From Amycolatopsis roodepoortensis (GTDB lineage: Bacteria > Actinomycetota > Actinomycetes > Mycobacteriales > Pseudonocardiaceae): a stretch of 64,000 nt of DNA. The notes under the pieces are model-generated. The model was not told where the DNA came from and did not search any database. It saw nothing but the letters and a program-made list of their open reading frames with translations. Position 1 is the first letter of the stretch. Every line of letters starts with the position of its first letter. Positions 45,131 through 53,951 of the stretch are shown one piece after another. The translations under genes and the position numbers were made by a program. Location: assembly GCF_014873915.1 (NCBI RefSeq), contig NZ_JADBEJ010000001.1:1488001-1552000 (forward strand). The letters run 5' to 3'.

Positions 45131-45928
45131 TCACCCATTCTGGCTGTCGCGCCAGGAGATCCATTCTCGCAGTGGTTTCAGGTCGTAGTCCGGGCCGTCG
45201 ATGCCGACGGTGAACAAGGAAGCACCGAGCCCGCGCAACCGGGGGCCCAGCTCGTCCGGCCGCCCGACGTGCGACGGGGTGCCGAACACCCCGGTGGAGA
45301 TCTCGATCTCACCGGGGTCGCGCCCCACCGCGGCGCAGTGTCCCTTCAGTACGTTCATCTTGTGCGCCAGCGTTTCCGGGTCGTGAAAGCCGTGCCAGAT
45401 GTCCGCGTGCTCGGCGACCAGCCTGAGGGTCTTCTTCTCTCCGACGCCGCCGATCAGCATCGGGATCTTCCTGGTGGGTGGTGGATTCAGTTTGGCGAGC
45501 CTGGTTTCGACGCGGGGTAGCGACCGCGCCAGGTCGGCGAGCCTCGTGCCGTCGGTGCCGAACTCGTAGCCGTATTCGGCGTAATCCCGCTCGCACCAGC
45601 CCGAGCCGATGCCCAGGATCAGCCTGCCTTCACTGATGTGATCGACCGTACGCGCCATGTCGGCGAGCAGTTCCGGGTTCCGGTAACCGTTGCAGGACAC
45701 CATCGGGCCGATCTCCACCCGGCTGGTCGACTCCGCCAGCGCGGCGAGCATGGTCCAGCATTCGAAATGCGGACCGTCGGGATCGCCCCACAGTGGGAAG
45801 AAATGATCCCAGTTGAAGATGATGTCGACACCGAGCGCTTCGGCTTCCGCAGCGGTTTCCCGGATCTTCCGGTAGCCGGCGTGCTGGGGCTGCAACTGCA
45901 GTCCGATCCGGACGGGACGGCCGGTCAC
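45131..45928 (-). CDS. LLM-class F420-dependent oxidoreductase
   Basis: This 265-residue luciferase-like monooxygenase/F420 reductase has a TIM-barrel with the stretches IIFNWDHFFPLWGDPDGP, EIGPMVSCNGYRNPELLADMA and ILGIGSGWCERDYAEYG, typical of F420-using members. It probably reduces or oxidises a small molecule using F420H2 or FMNH2. GTG 45928 overlaps the stop of the PhyH gene (GTGA), so galE, PhyH and this gene form one operon. F420 use is inferred from family resemblance. Confidence 0.87.
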   Translation of the reverse strand: MTGRPVRIGLQLQPQHAGYRKIRETAAEAEALGVDIIFNWDHFFPLWGDPDGPHFECWTMLAALAESTSRVEIGPMVSCNGYRNPELLADMARTVDHISEGRLILGIGSGWCERDYAEYGYEFGTDGTRLADLARSLPRVETRLAKLNPPPTRKIPMLIGGVGEKKTLRLVAEHADIWHGFHDPETLAHKMNVLKGHCAAVGRDPGEIEISTGVFGTPSHVGRPDELGPRLRGLGASLFTVGIDGPDYDLKPLREWISWRDSQNG

Positions 45929-46737
45929 GACATCGCGCCGTGTGCGGAGAACTCGGTGAAGTGCCGTTCCGCGAACAGTTCCGGCCTGTCGCCACCGAGT
46001 CCCAGCTCGCGGGCCCTGTTCAGGATGTGCCGCCAGTACGGCTTCACCGGCGGCCACCGGGTTCCGGTCTGGCAGTAGGAGCTGTCCACGAAGTACCGCG
46101 GTTTGGCCGACTGCCCGTCCTTCGTGCGGCGGGCGTGGAAGAGTGCCGAGTGCAGGACCACGGTCGAGCCGGGAGGAAGCCGGTCGATGACGACCTCGCC
46201 CGGTAGCACGGCGGTGCCCAGATGCGCCCGTGCCGTCTTGCCCGTCTCTTCGAGATGGGAACCGGGCAGCACGACGAGCGAGGCGGTGTCCTCGGCGAGT
46301 CCGTCGAGATAGTGCAACGTGTGGACCATGAGGGGGGAACGGCCGCTTCCCTCACCCTGCTCGTAGTCGTGGTGCCACGGCTTCCCCGGCAGATCCGGGG
46401 CCTGCCGGTCACTGTGCAGGTGGTGGAACACGAACTCGGTGCCCAGCAGCGCTTCGAGCAGGTCCATGAGCGGCCCGTGGGTGACGAGCTCGCCGTGGGC
46501 GGGCAGTTCCAGCTCCACGACCGGAGGCACCCCGTGGGTTCCCGGATCCTTCGCCGCGGCGATCGACTTCGCCCGCAAGCCGTCGTCGACCCACCGGTCG
46601 ACCTCGGAGCGCATCCGGTTCACCAGCTCCGCCGGCAGGAATCCGGGCAGGATCAGGTAGCCGAGCCGGTGGAACCGGTCGAGTTCGGTGGCACCGAGCA
46701 CAGGTGATGCCGAGGCCGGACGTCGATGAGTTGTCAT
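45925..46737 (-). CDS. PhyH-family Fe(II)/2-oxoglutarate oxygenase (second copy)
   Basis: This 270-residue oxygenase has the iron-binding motif in PWHHDYEQGEG (HxD) and the distal histidine in STVVLHSALFHARR. It starts MTTHRRPASASPVLGATELDRFHRLGYLILPGF, a normal PhyH beginning. It is the second member of this superfamily in the window but is only distantly related to the 353-residue one at 34151. It is in an operon with galE (50 bp gap) and the LLM gene, so oxidation of a sugar-derived or sugar-bearing intermediate is plausible. Confidence 0.85.
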   Translation of the reverse strand: MTTHRRPASASPVLGATELDRFHRLGYLILPGFLPAELVNRMRSEVDRWVDDGLRAKSIAAAKDPGTHGVPPVVELELPAHGELVTHGPLMDLLEALLGTEFVFHHLHSDRQAPDLPGKPWHHDYEQGEGSGRSPLMVHTLHYLDGLAEDTASLVVLPGSHLEETGKTARAHLGTAVLPGEVVIDRLPPGSTVVLHSALFHARRTKDGQSAKPRYFVDSSYCQTGTRWPPVKPYWRHILNRARELGLGGDRPELFAERHFTEFSAHGAMS

Positions 46738-46787
46738 GGTGTTCGGAACTCCCCTCTGTGGTGATTGACAAGGGCTACGCGGCCGGG

Positions 46788-47798
46788 TCAGCGCGCGCTC
46801 GCCGTGTCCAGTCGTGACCACGCCTGCCAGGCGCTCCGCACCATGGAGTTGAGGTCGTGCCGTGCCTTCCAGGCGAGATCGTGCGCGATCTTGTCCACGT
46901 TCGCGACTATCTCGGGCGCGTCGCCCGGTCTCCGTGGAAGTGCGGTCACTTCGACGGGAAGGCCGGAGACCGCCCGGATCGCGTCGAGCACCTCCAGTAC
47001 GGAGTAGCCGACGCCGGTGCCCACGTTGTAGATGTCCGCGGACTGCTGCCTTTCCAGCCGCTCGACGGCCGCGGCGTGGGCGTCGGCGACATCGGCGATG
47101 TGCACGTAGTCGCGCACTCCCGTGCCGTCTTTCGTCTGATAGTCGATGCCGGTGACCATCGCGGGCCTGCCCGCGGTAACTTCCTGGAACACCAGCGGGA
47201 ACAGGTTGTCGTTGCTGGTGTCGGCGAGCAAGGGGTGTGCGGCGCCGACCACGTTGAAGTAGCGCAGGGCCACCCAGGACAGCCCGTTGGCCCTCCCCGC
47301 GGACCGGAGCAGCCATTCGCAGATCAGCTTTGTCTCGCCGTACGGGCTGATCGGGGCCGTCGGGGTCGTCTCGGTGACCAACGGGTTGTTCGGCACCCCG
47401 TAGACGGCGGCGCTCGACGAGAGCAGGAATCTCTTGACGCCCGTGTCGATCATCTCGTCGAGGAGTATCCGCATGCCTTCGACGTTGTCGCGGTAGTAGC
47501 GCCGCGGGTAGGCGACCGATTCGGTCGCCGATTTCCGCGCGGCCAGATGGATCACGCCGTCGACCCGGTGCTCACGCAACACCGCGCTCACGACCGTGCG
47601 ATCGGCGACGGAACCGATGACCAGTGGCACGTCGCCGGGCACCCGTGCCGCGTCGCCGGTGGACAGGTCGTCCAACGCCACGACACCGCGCCTGTCCGCA
47701 CGCAATCGTCGGATCACGTGAGAGCCGATGTATCCGGCGCCGCCGACCACCAGCCAGCTTCCGGGTTTCGCTGGCTTCACTGTCTCGCAGATCTTCAT
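46788..47798 (-). CDS. galE: UDP-glucose 4-epimerase-like NAD-dependent sugar epimerase
   Basis: This 336-residue short-chain dehydrogenase of the extended type has the NAD motif VGGAGYIGSH near the N-terminus and the catalytic SSSAAVYG plus SPYGETKLICEWLL (Y-x3-K). The rest matches GalE closely, including LRYFNVVGA and VRDYVHIADVADAHAAA. It probably interconverts UDP-glucose and UDP-galactose or the N-acetylated forms, supplying the glycosyltransferases of the cluster. ATG 47798 is used; ATG 47804 is also possible. Confidence 0.88.
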   Translation of the reverse strand: MKICETVKPAKPGSWLVVGGAGYIGSHVIRRLRADRRGVVALDDLSTGDAARVPGDVPLVIGSVADRTVVSAVLREHRVDGVIHLAARKSATESVAYPRRYYRDNVEGMRILLDEMIDTGVKRFLLSSSAAVYGVPNNPLVTETTPTAPISPYGETKLICEWLLRSAGRANGLSWVALRYFNVVGAAHPLLADTSNDNLFPLVFQEVTAGRPAMVTGIDYQTKDGTGVRDYVHIADVADAHAAAVERLERQQSADIYNVGTGVGYSVLEVLDAIRAVSGLPVEVTALPRRPGDAPEIVANVDKIAHDLAWKARHDLNSMVRSAWQAWSRLDTASAR

Positions 47799-47866
47799 GC
47801 CCATCCCGCAGGTAAAGCCGGCGCGGACGAAGCCGACAGCACCAGCTTGCCTTAGGAAGAGCAATC

Positions 47867-47894
47867 TTGACAAGTAGAATTGACAATTTGGCAA
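47867..47894. promoter_or_regulatory. TTGACA/TTGCCA elements in the galE/APH divergent promoter
   Basis: On the plus strand TTGACA occurs at 47867 and 47880. On the minus strand TTGCCA starts at 47894 and TTGTCA at 47886 and 47873. The composition matches the cluster motif but the spacing is irregular (13, 8 and 13 nt). Regulatory function is likely, exact sites uncertain. Confidence 0.45.
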
Positions 47895-47923
47895 CATCGC
47901 CTGATTGTGGTCTCATTCGTCCT

Positions 47924-48829
47924 ATGGTCAAGATGCATGCCGACGAGGCGGACATCGATGCCGGGCTCGTCCGGTCGCTGGTGCGCACGCAATTCCCGCA
48001 GTGGGCGGGGCTGCCGGTGCGACGGTCGGCTTCTGGCGGCACGGTGAACGCGATCTACCGGCTCGGCGAACGGCTCAGCGTCCGGCTGCCTCTCACCCAA
48101 GGGGGCGTCGAGGATCTGCGCCGCGAACTGCGGTGGCTCCCACGGCTCGCGCCCCTCCTGCCGGTCGCCGTTCCCGAAGCCGTCGCGGTGGGTGAAGCCA
48201 CGCGGGAATACCCCTGGCCGTGGGCGGTGTATCGCTGGATCGAGGGCGAGCCGGCGATCGAAGGTCGGCTGACCGGGCCCGAGCGCGTCGCGCGCGACCT
48301 CGCGGCTTTCGTCCTCGCGATGCGCGAGGTCGATCTCCCCGGCGGCCCCATCGCGCATCGCGGCGGGCCGCTCGCCGAGATCGATCGGGAAGTGCGCGCG
48401 GCGCTGGAGAAGCTCCGCGGCACCGGCGAATCCTTCGACGCGGAAGCCGCGATGGCGGCCTGGGAACACGCGCTCGCCGTCCCTGGCTGGTCCGGGCCGC
48501 CGTGCTGGGTCCATTCCGACCTGATGCCGAGCAATCTGCTGGTCGAGGACGGCGGGCTCGCCGCCGTCCTCGACTTCGGCACCGTCGGAGTCGGTGATCC
48601 CGCCAGTGACCTCATTCCCGCCTGGAATCTGCTGACGCCACCGGCGCGGGAGATCTTCCGTGGCGAGGCCGGTATCGACGCCGATACCTGGTCGCGCGGC
48701 CGCGGCTGGGCACTGGGCATGGCGATCGTCCAGCTCCCGTACTACCGTGCGACGAACCCGGTCATTTCCGCCAACGCCCGTTACGTGGTTCGCCAGGTTC
48801 TCGCCGATTTCTCGTTGAGAGGATCGTGA
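47924..48829 (+). CDS. APH-type aminoglycoside/macrolide phosphotransferase (second copy)
   Basis: This 301-residue kinase-like protein has the catalytic HSDLMPSNLL and metal-site LDFGTVGVGDPASDL motifs. It aligns along its length with the protein at 38303, including the EIFRGEAGIDADTWSRGRGWALG end. The pair may arise from duplication or from acquisition of two resistance enzymes. ATG 47924 lacks a clear ribosome site, and ATG 47933 is an alternative; a leaderless transcript is possible. It follows the divergent galE operon and precedes the XRE regulator. Confidence 0.85.
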   Translation: MVKMHADEADIDAGLVRSLVRTQFPQWAGLPVRRSASGGTVNAIYRLGERLSVRLPLTQGGVEDLRRELRWLPRLAPLLPVAVPEAVAVGEATREYPWPWAVYRWIEGEPAIEGRLTGPERVARDLAAFVLAMREVDLPGGPIAHRGGPLAEIDREVRAALEKLRGTGESFDAEAAMAAWEHALAVPGWSGPPCWVHSDLMPSNLLVEDGGLAAVLDFGTVGVGDPASDLIPAWNLLTPPAREIFRGEAGIDADTWSRGRGWALGMAIVQLPYYRATNPVISANARYVVRQVLADFSLRGS

Positions 48830-48857
48830 AAGGGGCGGGTTCGGGCCGGAACGCGAC

Positions 48858-48930
48858 TTGCCACTTGCGGTCAGGGGCTCGCCACGCCGAGTTTCCATGA
48901 TTTGCCAGCGTTGTTGCCTCAGGGTAGGAT
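48858..48930 (+). promoter_or_regulatory. Promoter of the XRE regulator with TTGCCA repeats
   Basis: TTGCCA at 48858-48863 and 48902-48907 are 44 nt apart (four 11-nt turns). The second is followed after 17 nt by TAGGAT (48925-48930), a good -10. Further near-matches (TTGCCT at 48914, TCGCCA at 48879) are out of phase. The XRE gene starts at 48979. Confidence 0.7.
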
Positions 48931-48978
48931 GTCGGCAGTCGCGAACCGGGTTCGCGTGACGTCGATCCCTGATGGAGC

Positions 48979-50193
48979 GTGGGCAAGGTGTTGGAGCAGC
49001 CGCATTTCGGTAGGCGCTTACGGGACTTGCGCCTGGAGAAGGGGCTCACGCAGGCTGCGCTGGCCAGTGACGGCCTGTCGACCGGTTACCTCTCCCGGCT
49101 GGAGTCGGGTGATCGTCCGCCGACCCCGCGCGTGCTCAACTATCTGGTGGACCGGCTCGGCGTTTCGTCGTCGGCGTTCGAGAAGGCTTCCGAGTCCCGG
49201 CTCGCCGAGCAGCTCGCCACCGTCGTCTCGGCGAACGGTGTGGTGGACGACGTCGAAGCGCTCGCGGGGGCTTTGCGGGCCGATACCGGGAATCTGACGC
49301 TGCGCTGGCAGGCGCTGTGGCTGCTGGCGGCGGCGATGAACCAGCGCGGCGAGCACGAGGAACAACGCGAACTGCTGGCCGAACTGGTGGAGCTGAGCGA
49401 CGAACTCGCGGTACTCGAACTGCGGGTCCGGTCCCGGGTGGAGCTCGCCGGCCTGTTCCGCGTGCTCGGCCGCAACGACGACGCCAGGACGACGGCGCTG
49501 GCGGCGGTCGAGTTGTGCCAGGACGGTGGGCTCCCCGTCGCGGACAAGGCGGCGGCGCTCATGACGCTCGTGGCCGCCGAAACGGAGGCCGGGCTGATCT
49601 CGGAAGCCCGGGCCCGCGCCGACGAGCTGTCGGCTCTCACCCGTGACGCGCCACCGGAAGTCCGGGCGAAGGCGTTGTGGACCGCGGCGTCGGTGTACAA
49701 GCGCCAGGGCGACGACGGCGGCGCGATGAAGTTGATGACCGAAGCGCTCGAACGGATCGACAGCAACCAGGACGTCATCCTGTGGCTGCGGCTCCGGCTC
49801 GCGGCGGCGTCGATGGAACTGCAGGGCCCCGATCCGGAAACCGAGCTCGCGGCACGGTGGCTCGACGAAGCGGCCGCAGCCGTGGCGCTGGTCGGTTCGG
49901 TGCAGCACGACCAGGAGCTGCGCGCCCTGCGCGCGCACCTCGCTTTCGCCGCGGGTAGCTTCGACGAGGCGGCCGAGCTGGCGGGCTCGGTCGGTGACGG
50001 TTCGCATCTGGCGTTCCGCGACCGGGTACGGCTGGACATGCTGCGCGGCCGGATCGCGATCCGGCGTGGAGACGTCGAGGCGGGCAGCCGCGAGCTGCAG
50101 GAGCTGGCCAGGCAAGCACAGGAGAGCCTCAACATCGATCTCGCGGCCGAGATCTGGCGAGCGCTCGCCGAAGCACTGACGTCGGATCGGTGA
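48979..50193 (+). CDS. XRE-family regulator with TPR-like C-terminus
   Basis: The 404-residue protein has an N-terminal XRE helix-turn-helix (GRRLRDLRLEKGLTQAALASDGLSTGYLSRLESGDRPPTPRVLNYLVDRLGV, residues 11-62). A long helical C-terminal part built of TPR-like repeats probably senses a ligand or protein partner. It lies in the cluster behind one of the TTGCCA promoters, so it may be the second layer of control. Start choice is uncertain: GTG 48979 has poor spacing to GATGGAG, and GTG 48988 has better spacing. A TTA codon lies at 49018-49020. Confidence 0.88.
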   Translation: MGKVLEQPHFGRRLRDLRLEKGLTQAALASDGLSTGYLSRLESGDRPPTPRVLNYLVDRLGVSSSAFEKASESRLAEQLATVVSANGVVDDVEALAGALRADTGNLTLRWQALWLLAAAMNQRGEHEEQRELLAELVELSDELAVLELRVRSRVELAGLFRVLGRNDDARTTALAAVELCQDGGLPVADKAAALMTLVAAETEAGLISEARARADELSALTRDAPPEVRAKALWTAASVYKRQGDDGGAMKLMTEALERIDSNQDVILWLRLRLAAASMELQGPDPETELAARWLDEAAAAVALVGSVQHDQELRALRAHLAFAAGSFDEAAELAGSVGDGSHLAFRDRVRLDMLRGRIAIRRGDVEAGSRELQELARQAQESLNIDLAAEIWRALAEALTSDR

Positions 50194-50266
50194 ACCCGGC
50201 ATCGCCGCGCCGAGGCAAGGTCAGCGCAGCGTAGGTCTCCTGTCGCCGTGTCCAGTGCGGGCGCGG

Positions 50267-53200
50267 TCAAGAGCGTGGTCCCGCGGACAGGCGGTCCAGG
50301 AAACAGCGGGCCAGTGAGGTGGCGACCCGGGAGGGCACCGCCTCCGGCCGGTAGGCGATCTCGGCGCGGAGGCCGCCGTCTTCGTGCGGCCAGAGTTCGG
50401 TGTGCAGCTCCAGCGGCAGGTCGATGTACGGCTGATGGAGGAAGGCGGTGCGCAGGCCCGCCAGTTCCAGCCGGGGGATCGGGTTGTCCTGTACGGCGAA
50501 CATCGCCTGGAACAGCGGTGGCCGGGCCGATCGCGGCCGGTTCAGCCGGTTCAGGATGTCTCGTAAGGGGATCTCCTGCGTGGCGAACGCGCGCGTGACG
50601 ATCCGCCCGAGCAGCTCCGGATCGCCGTCCAGCGCGGCACCTCGCAAGCGAAGCGGGACGGTGGTGATGTGACAGCCGATCGCGTGCTCCAAGGCCGGAT
50701 CCGCGCGCTGGGAGACGGGCACGCCGACGGCGAAGTCGCGTTGCCCGGTGACCTCGGCCAGCGCGCTCGCCCAGTGCGCGAGCAGGACGACGAACCTGGT
50801 CCGGCCCGCCGCGGCCGCGAGGGCGTCCACCTCCGCGAGGATCTCGGGCGAGAGGGTGACTTCCACCCTGCCCGGCTCCTGGCCGGCCTGCCGGGGCGCG
50901 TCCGGCCACTGAAGATCGGGAACGCCGTCGAATTCCTTCGCCAGCTGGGTTTCCTGCGCGAGGACGTCGTCACGGGACAAGGCGGATCGGTGCCGGGCCT
51001 CGGCGAGGCCGGGCGGTTCGGGGAGGTCGATCGTCGTGCCGTTGTAGGCGGCGGCCAGGTCACGGGCGAGGATCGACTGAGAGAACCCGTCGAAGGCGAT
51101 GTGGTGGACCACGCAGCCGAACAGGGTCATGGTGCCCGCCTCGACCAGCGCCGTGCGCCACACCTCGCCCTTGGCCGGTTCCAGCCGTGCGGACAGAGTT
51201 TCCCTGAGCACCCGGATTCCGGCGTCCAGTGCCGGTTGCGGTGGCAGTTCCTCGAGTGCCGGCGGGGGTACGTCGTCCAGCCAGGCGGCGGGCCGGGGGT
51301 CGGCGGCGTAGGTCGCGCTGAGCGGCTCGTGCCGCCAATGCACTTCCTCGACGGCGGCTTGGAGCGCGGCGCGGTCGAGGTCGCCCTCGACCGACCAGAG
51401 CAGCAGGCAGTTCGCGGTCCGGTCGTCCGGCGTGAGCAGGTGCCGGGTCAGAAAGACCTCCTGCATCGGGGTGAGCGGCACTTCGACGGCGTCCGGTCGG
51501 ACGTCCGCCGGTTCCGGGCCGGCGGAAGCCAGCCAGGCGGCCAGACCGGCGGCGGTCGGGTGCCGGTAGAGCCGCGAAACCGGGACAGGAGAGGCGGACC
51601 GAGCGGCCAAGCGCGCGCAGACCCGGCCCGCGCCCAGTGAGTCGCCGCCGAGCGCGAAGAACGACCGGTCGGCGGGCACGGACGTCCGGCCGAGTACCGC
51701 CGCGAACGTCTCCGCCACCAGGCGGACCGTGGGATCTTCATGGCGGAAGCCGCCGGGCGCGGGTGGGTCCGTGAGCATCGCCAGCAACGCCCGCTCGTCG
51801 AGTTTTCCTTGCGCGGTGACCGGAAACGCGTCGACGCTGCGCAGTTCCGCAGGACGTTGATAAGCGGCCATTGTGGATTCGAGCAGCCTCGGCACACCTT
51901 CGAGCGGGTCCCCCGCTTCGGTGGGAACGCAGAACGCCACCAGATCCACCGCCGTTCCCGCGTCGTCCCGGCGGGCGAGCACACGGGCCTGACGCACCGG
52001 GCCGAGCCGCTCGATCCGGCGTTCGACCTCGGCGGGCTCGATCCGGTGGCCGCGGATCTTGAGCTGGCGGTCGGCCCGGCCACGGAACCGCAGCAGCCCG
52101 TCCTCGTCCCAGGCGCCGAGATCGCCGGTGCGGTAGACGCGGACTTCTTCTCCGTCGATCACGGTGTCGGCGAACTTTTCGGCCGTGAGCGCCGGATCGC
52201 CGAGGTAGCCCAGCGCGAGCCCGGCACCGGACAGGCATATCTCGCCGGTCTCGCCGACCGCGCAAGGTCTGCCGCCGTCGAGTACGTGCACCCCGGTGCC
52301 GGGAACCGGACGGCCGAGGGGGATGCCGTCCGGTCGCGCCGCGTCCGGCGCGGTGATCCGGTGCGTGGTGGCGAACACGACGCTTTCCACCGGCCCGTAG
52401 CCGTTGAACAGGGCTATTTCGGGGTGCTCGCCGAGGAACCGGCCGACGTGCCGGGGCGAGAGCCGTTCCCCGCCGGTCATCACCTGGCGCAGACCGGAGA
52501 ACGCGCCCGGGTCCTCGTCGACGATCATGTTGAACAGGCTGCTCGTGAGCCAGACCGAGTCGACCCCGTGTTCGGCGACGCCCGCCCTCAGCGCGGCCGA
52601 GGACAGATACGGCTCGTCGATGATCAGTGACGTACCGCCGTTCACCAGGACCGACCACAGCTCCAGGGAAAAGGCGTCCCAGGCCACCGGCGCCGCCAGC
52701 GGCATGACGGTGGTGGCGGTGAAGCGGGCGAATCCGTTGCGCTGGAACAGTCGCAGGGTCGCCCGGTGCGGGACCAGCACGCCTTTCGGGCGGCCACTCG
52801 TACCGGAGGTGAAGAAGACATTGCTCGGATCCGTTCCGGCGACTGTCGCGGCCCGGAACGTGGGTGGTGGCTCGACCGGATGCCTTGGTGGCGACCAGAT
52901 CCGGGGCGCGGGACGGTTCGCGCTGTCCGAGATCAGCAGACGGGCGTCGAGCAGCTCGATCACTTCGCCGACCCGTGCCTCCGGCCACGAGGGGTCGAGG
53001 AGGGCGTACGCCGCGCCGGTCTTGAGTACGGAGAGCAGCGCGATGATCAGTTCCGGTCCCCTCGACAGGACGATCGGAACCACGTCTCCCCGGCCCACTC
53101 CGGTTTCCGCCAGCAGCGCCCCCCAGGCGTCGGCTGTGCGATCGAGGTCGGCGTAGGTGATCCGCCTGCCGCCGGAAACGAGTGCGATCGCGTCCGGGCG

Positions 53201-53290
53201 GAGCAGCGCGACGCGCGCGATGGCTTGGTGAAGGCCTTCACCAGGGGCGATGTTCGGGCGCCCCGTCGTCCATTTCGTATCTGGCAGCAC
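50267..53290 (-). CDS. NRPS module, A-PCP-C
   Basis: This 1007-residue protein has an adenylation domain (residues 20-495), a carrier domain (about 510-590) and a C-terminal condensation domain (about 600-1000). The A domain has FFTSGTSGRPKG and NGYGPVES, and the aspartate expected for alpha-amino acid recognition is present in VAWDAFSLELW. The carrier serine lies in GGDSLGAGR, and the condensation motif is HHIAFDG. An A-PCP-C order means it loads an amino acid and its own C domain joins it to an acceptor on another carrier, probably the A-PCP protein at 61833. It has a TTA codon (50564-50566). GTG 53290 follows GAGGGGA. The substrate is not assigned. Confidence 0.92.
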   Translation of the reverse strand: MLPDTKWTTGRPNIAPGEGLHQAIARVALLRPDAIALVSGGRRITYADLDRTADAWGALLAETGVGRGDVVPIVLSRGPELIIALLSVLKTGAAYALLDPSWPEARVGEVIELLDARLLISDSANRPAPRIWSPPRHPVEPPPTFRAATVAGTDPSNVFFTSGTSGRPKGVLVPHRATLRLFQRNGFARFTATTVMPLAAPVAWDAFSLELWSVLVNGGTSLIIDEPYLSSAALRAGVAEHGVDSVWLTSSLFNMIVDEDPGAFSGLRQVMTGGERLSPRHVGRFLGEHPEIALFNGYGPVESVVFATTHRITAPDAARPDGIPLGRPVPGTGVHVLDGGRPCAVGETGEICLSGAGLALGYLGDPALTAEKFADTVIDGEEVRVYRTGDLGAWDEDGLLRFRGRADRQLKIRGHRIEPAEVERRIERLGPVRQARVLARRDDAGTAVDLVAFCVPTEAGDPLEGVPRLLESTMAAYQRPAELRSVDAFPVTAQGKLDERALLAMLTDPPAPGGFRHEDPTVRLVAETFAAVLGRTSVPADRSFFALGGDSLGAGRVCARLAARSASPVPVSRLYRHPTAAGLAAWLASAGPEPADVRPDAVEVPLTPMQEVFLTRHLLTPDDRTANCLLLWSVEGDLDRAALQAAVEEVHWRHEPLSATYAADPRPAAWLDDVPPPALEELPPQPALDAGIRVLRETLSARLEPAKGEVWRTALVEAGTMTLFGCVVHHIAFDGFSQSILARDLAAAYNGTTIDLPEPPGLAEARHRSALSRDDVLAQETQLAKEFDGVPDLQWPDAPRQAGQEPGRVEVTLSPEILAEVDALAAAAGRTRFVVLLAHWASALAEVTGQRDFAVGVPVSQRADPALEHAIGCHITTVPLRLRGAALDGDPELLGRIVTRAFATQEIPLRDILNRLNRPRSARPPLFQAMFAVQDNPIPRLELAGLRTAFLHQPYIDLPLELHTELWPHEDGGLRAEIAYRPEAVPSRVATSLARCFLDRLSAGPRS

Positions 53291-53326
53291 GGTGTCCCCT
53301 CGGTGGAGTCGCCAGGCGCGATTGGG

Positions 53327-53365
53327 TTGTCAATCGAATGTCACAAGCTTGCCTTAAAGTTGTCC
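53327..53365 (+). promoter_or_regulatory. Four 11-nt spaced repeats between the NRPS and RidA genes
   Basis: TTGTCA (53327), ATGTCA (53338), TTGCCT (53349) and TTGTCC (53360) start exactly 11 nt apart on the plus strand. This is the longest run of the cluster motif in the window. The RidA start is at 53431; a -10 is not obvious, the best being CAACAT at 53373-53378. Confidence 0.75.
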
Positions 53366-53430
53366 AATGCGGCAACATGTGACCGACGACGGCTTGTCGG
53401 CCACCTGCTCCTCCGGCCTGGGAAAGGACC

Positions 53431-53829
53431 ATGGCACTCACTCACATTTCCGCCCCTGACGGCGTTTTCCCCAGTGACGGCTACAGCCACGTCGTCACCG
53501 GCCCCGGCCGCGTGATCGCGCTGGCCGGTCAGATGCCGTTTTCTCCCGACGGCGAGATCGTCGGCGAAGGCGATCCCGCGAGACAGGCCCGGCAGGTGTT
53601 CGAGAACATGGGCCGCTGCCTGGCGGCGGCGGGGGCGTCCTTCGACGACATCGTCCGGCTCAACTACTACCTCACCGATATCGGTCAGGTTCCCGCGATT
53701 CTCGCCGTGCGCGACGAATTCATCGACACCACCCGCCCTCCCGCGAGCACCGTCGTCCAGGTGGTGGCGTTGTTCCGGCCGGAGCTCCTGATGGAGATCG
53801 ACGGCCTCGCGATCCTCCCGGAGGGGTGA
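53431..53829 (+). CDS. RidA/YjgF-family protein
   Basis: This 132-residue protein is a RidA-superfamily trimer-forming deaminase or structural homologue. The conserved arginine is in RPPASTVVQVVALFRPELLMEID (the first R), and the family's LAGQMPFSPDGEIVGEGDPARQARQVFENM block is present. RidA hydrolyses reactive imines and enamines. Members also occur in biosynthetic clusters, where they may act on PLP-derived intermediates. It is divergent from the NRPS and preceded by the four-repeat element. Confidence 0.88.
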   Translation: MALTHISAPDGVFPSDGYSHVVTGPGRVIALAGQMPFSPDGEIVGEGDPARQARQVFENMGRCLAAAGASFDDIVRLNYYLTDIGQVPAILAVRDEFIDTTRPPASTVVQVVALFRPELLMEIDGLAILPEG

Positions 53830-53850
53830 CCGGGCGCGTCTGCGGGTGAG

Positions 53851-53910
53851 CACCGGACGACCGAATGAGGGTGACGGCAGGCGCCGTCACCCTCATTCGC
53901 TCGTCCGGTG
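53851..53910. terminator. 28-bp hairpin, bidirectional terminator
   Basis: Arms 53851-53878 and 53883-53910 pair over 28 bp with one mismatch and a 4-nt loop. It lies between the convergent RidA and TauD-type genes. Confidence 0.9.
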
Positions 53911-53951
53911 GCCCGATGCTCAGATCGCGGCAGGCGCGCCGGCTCCGCCGG

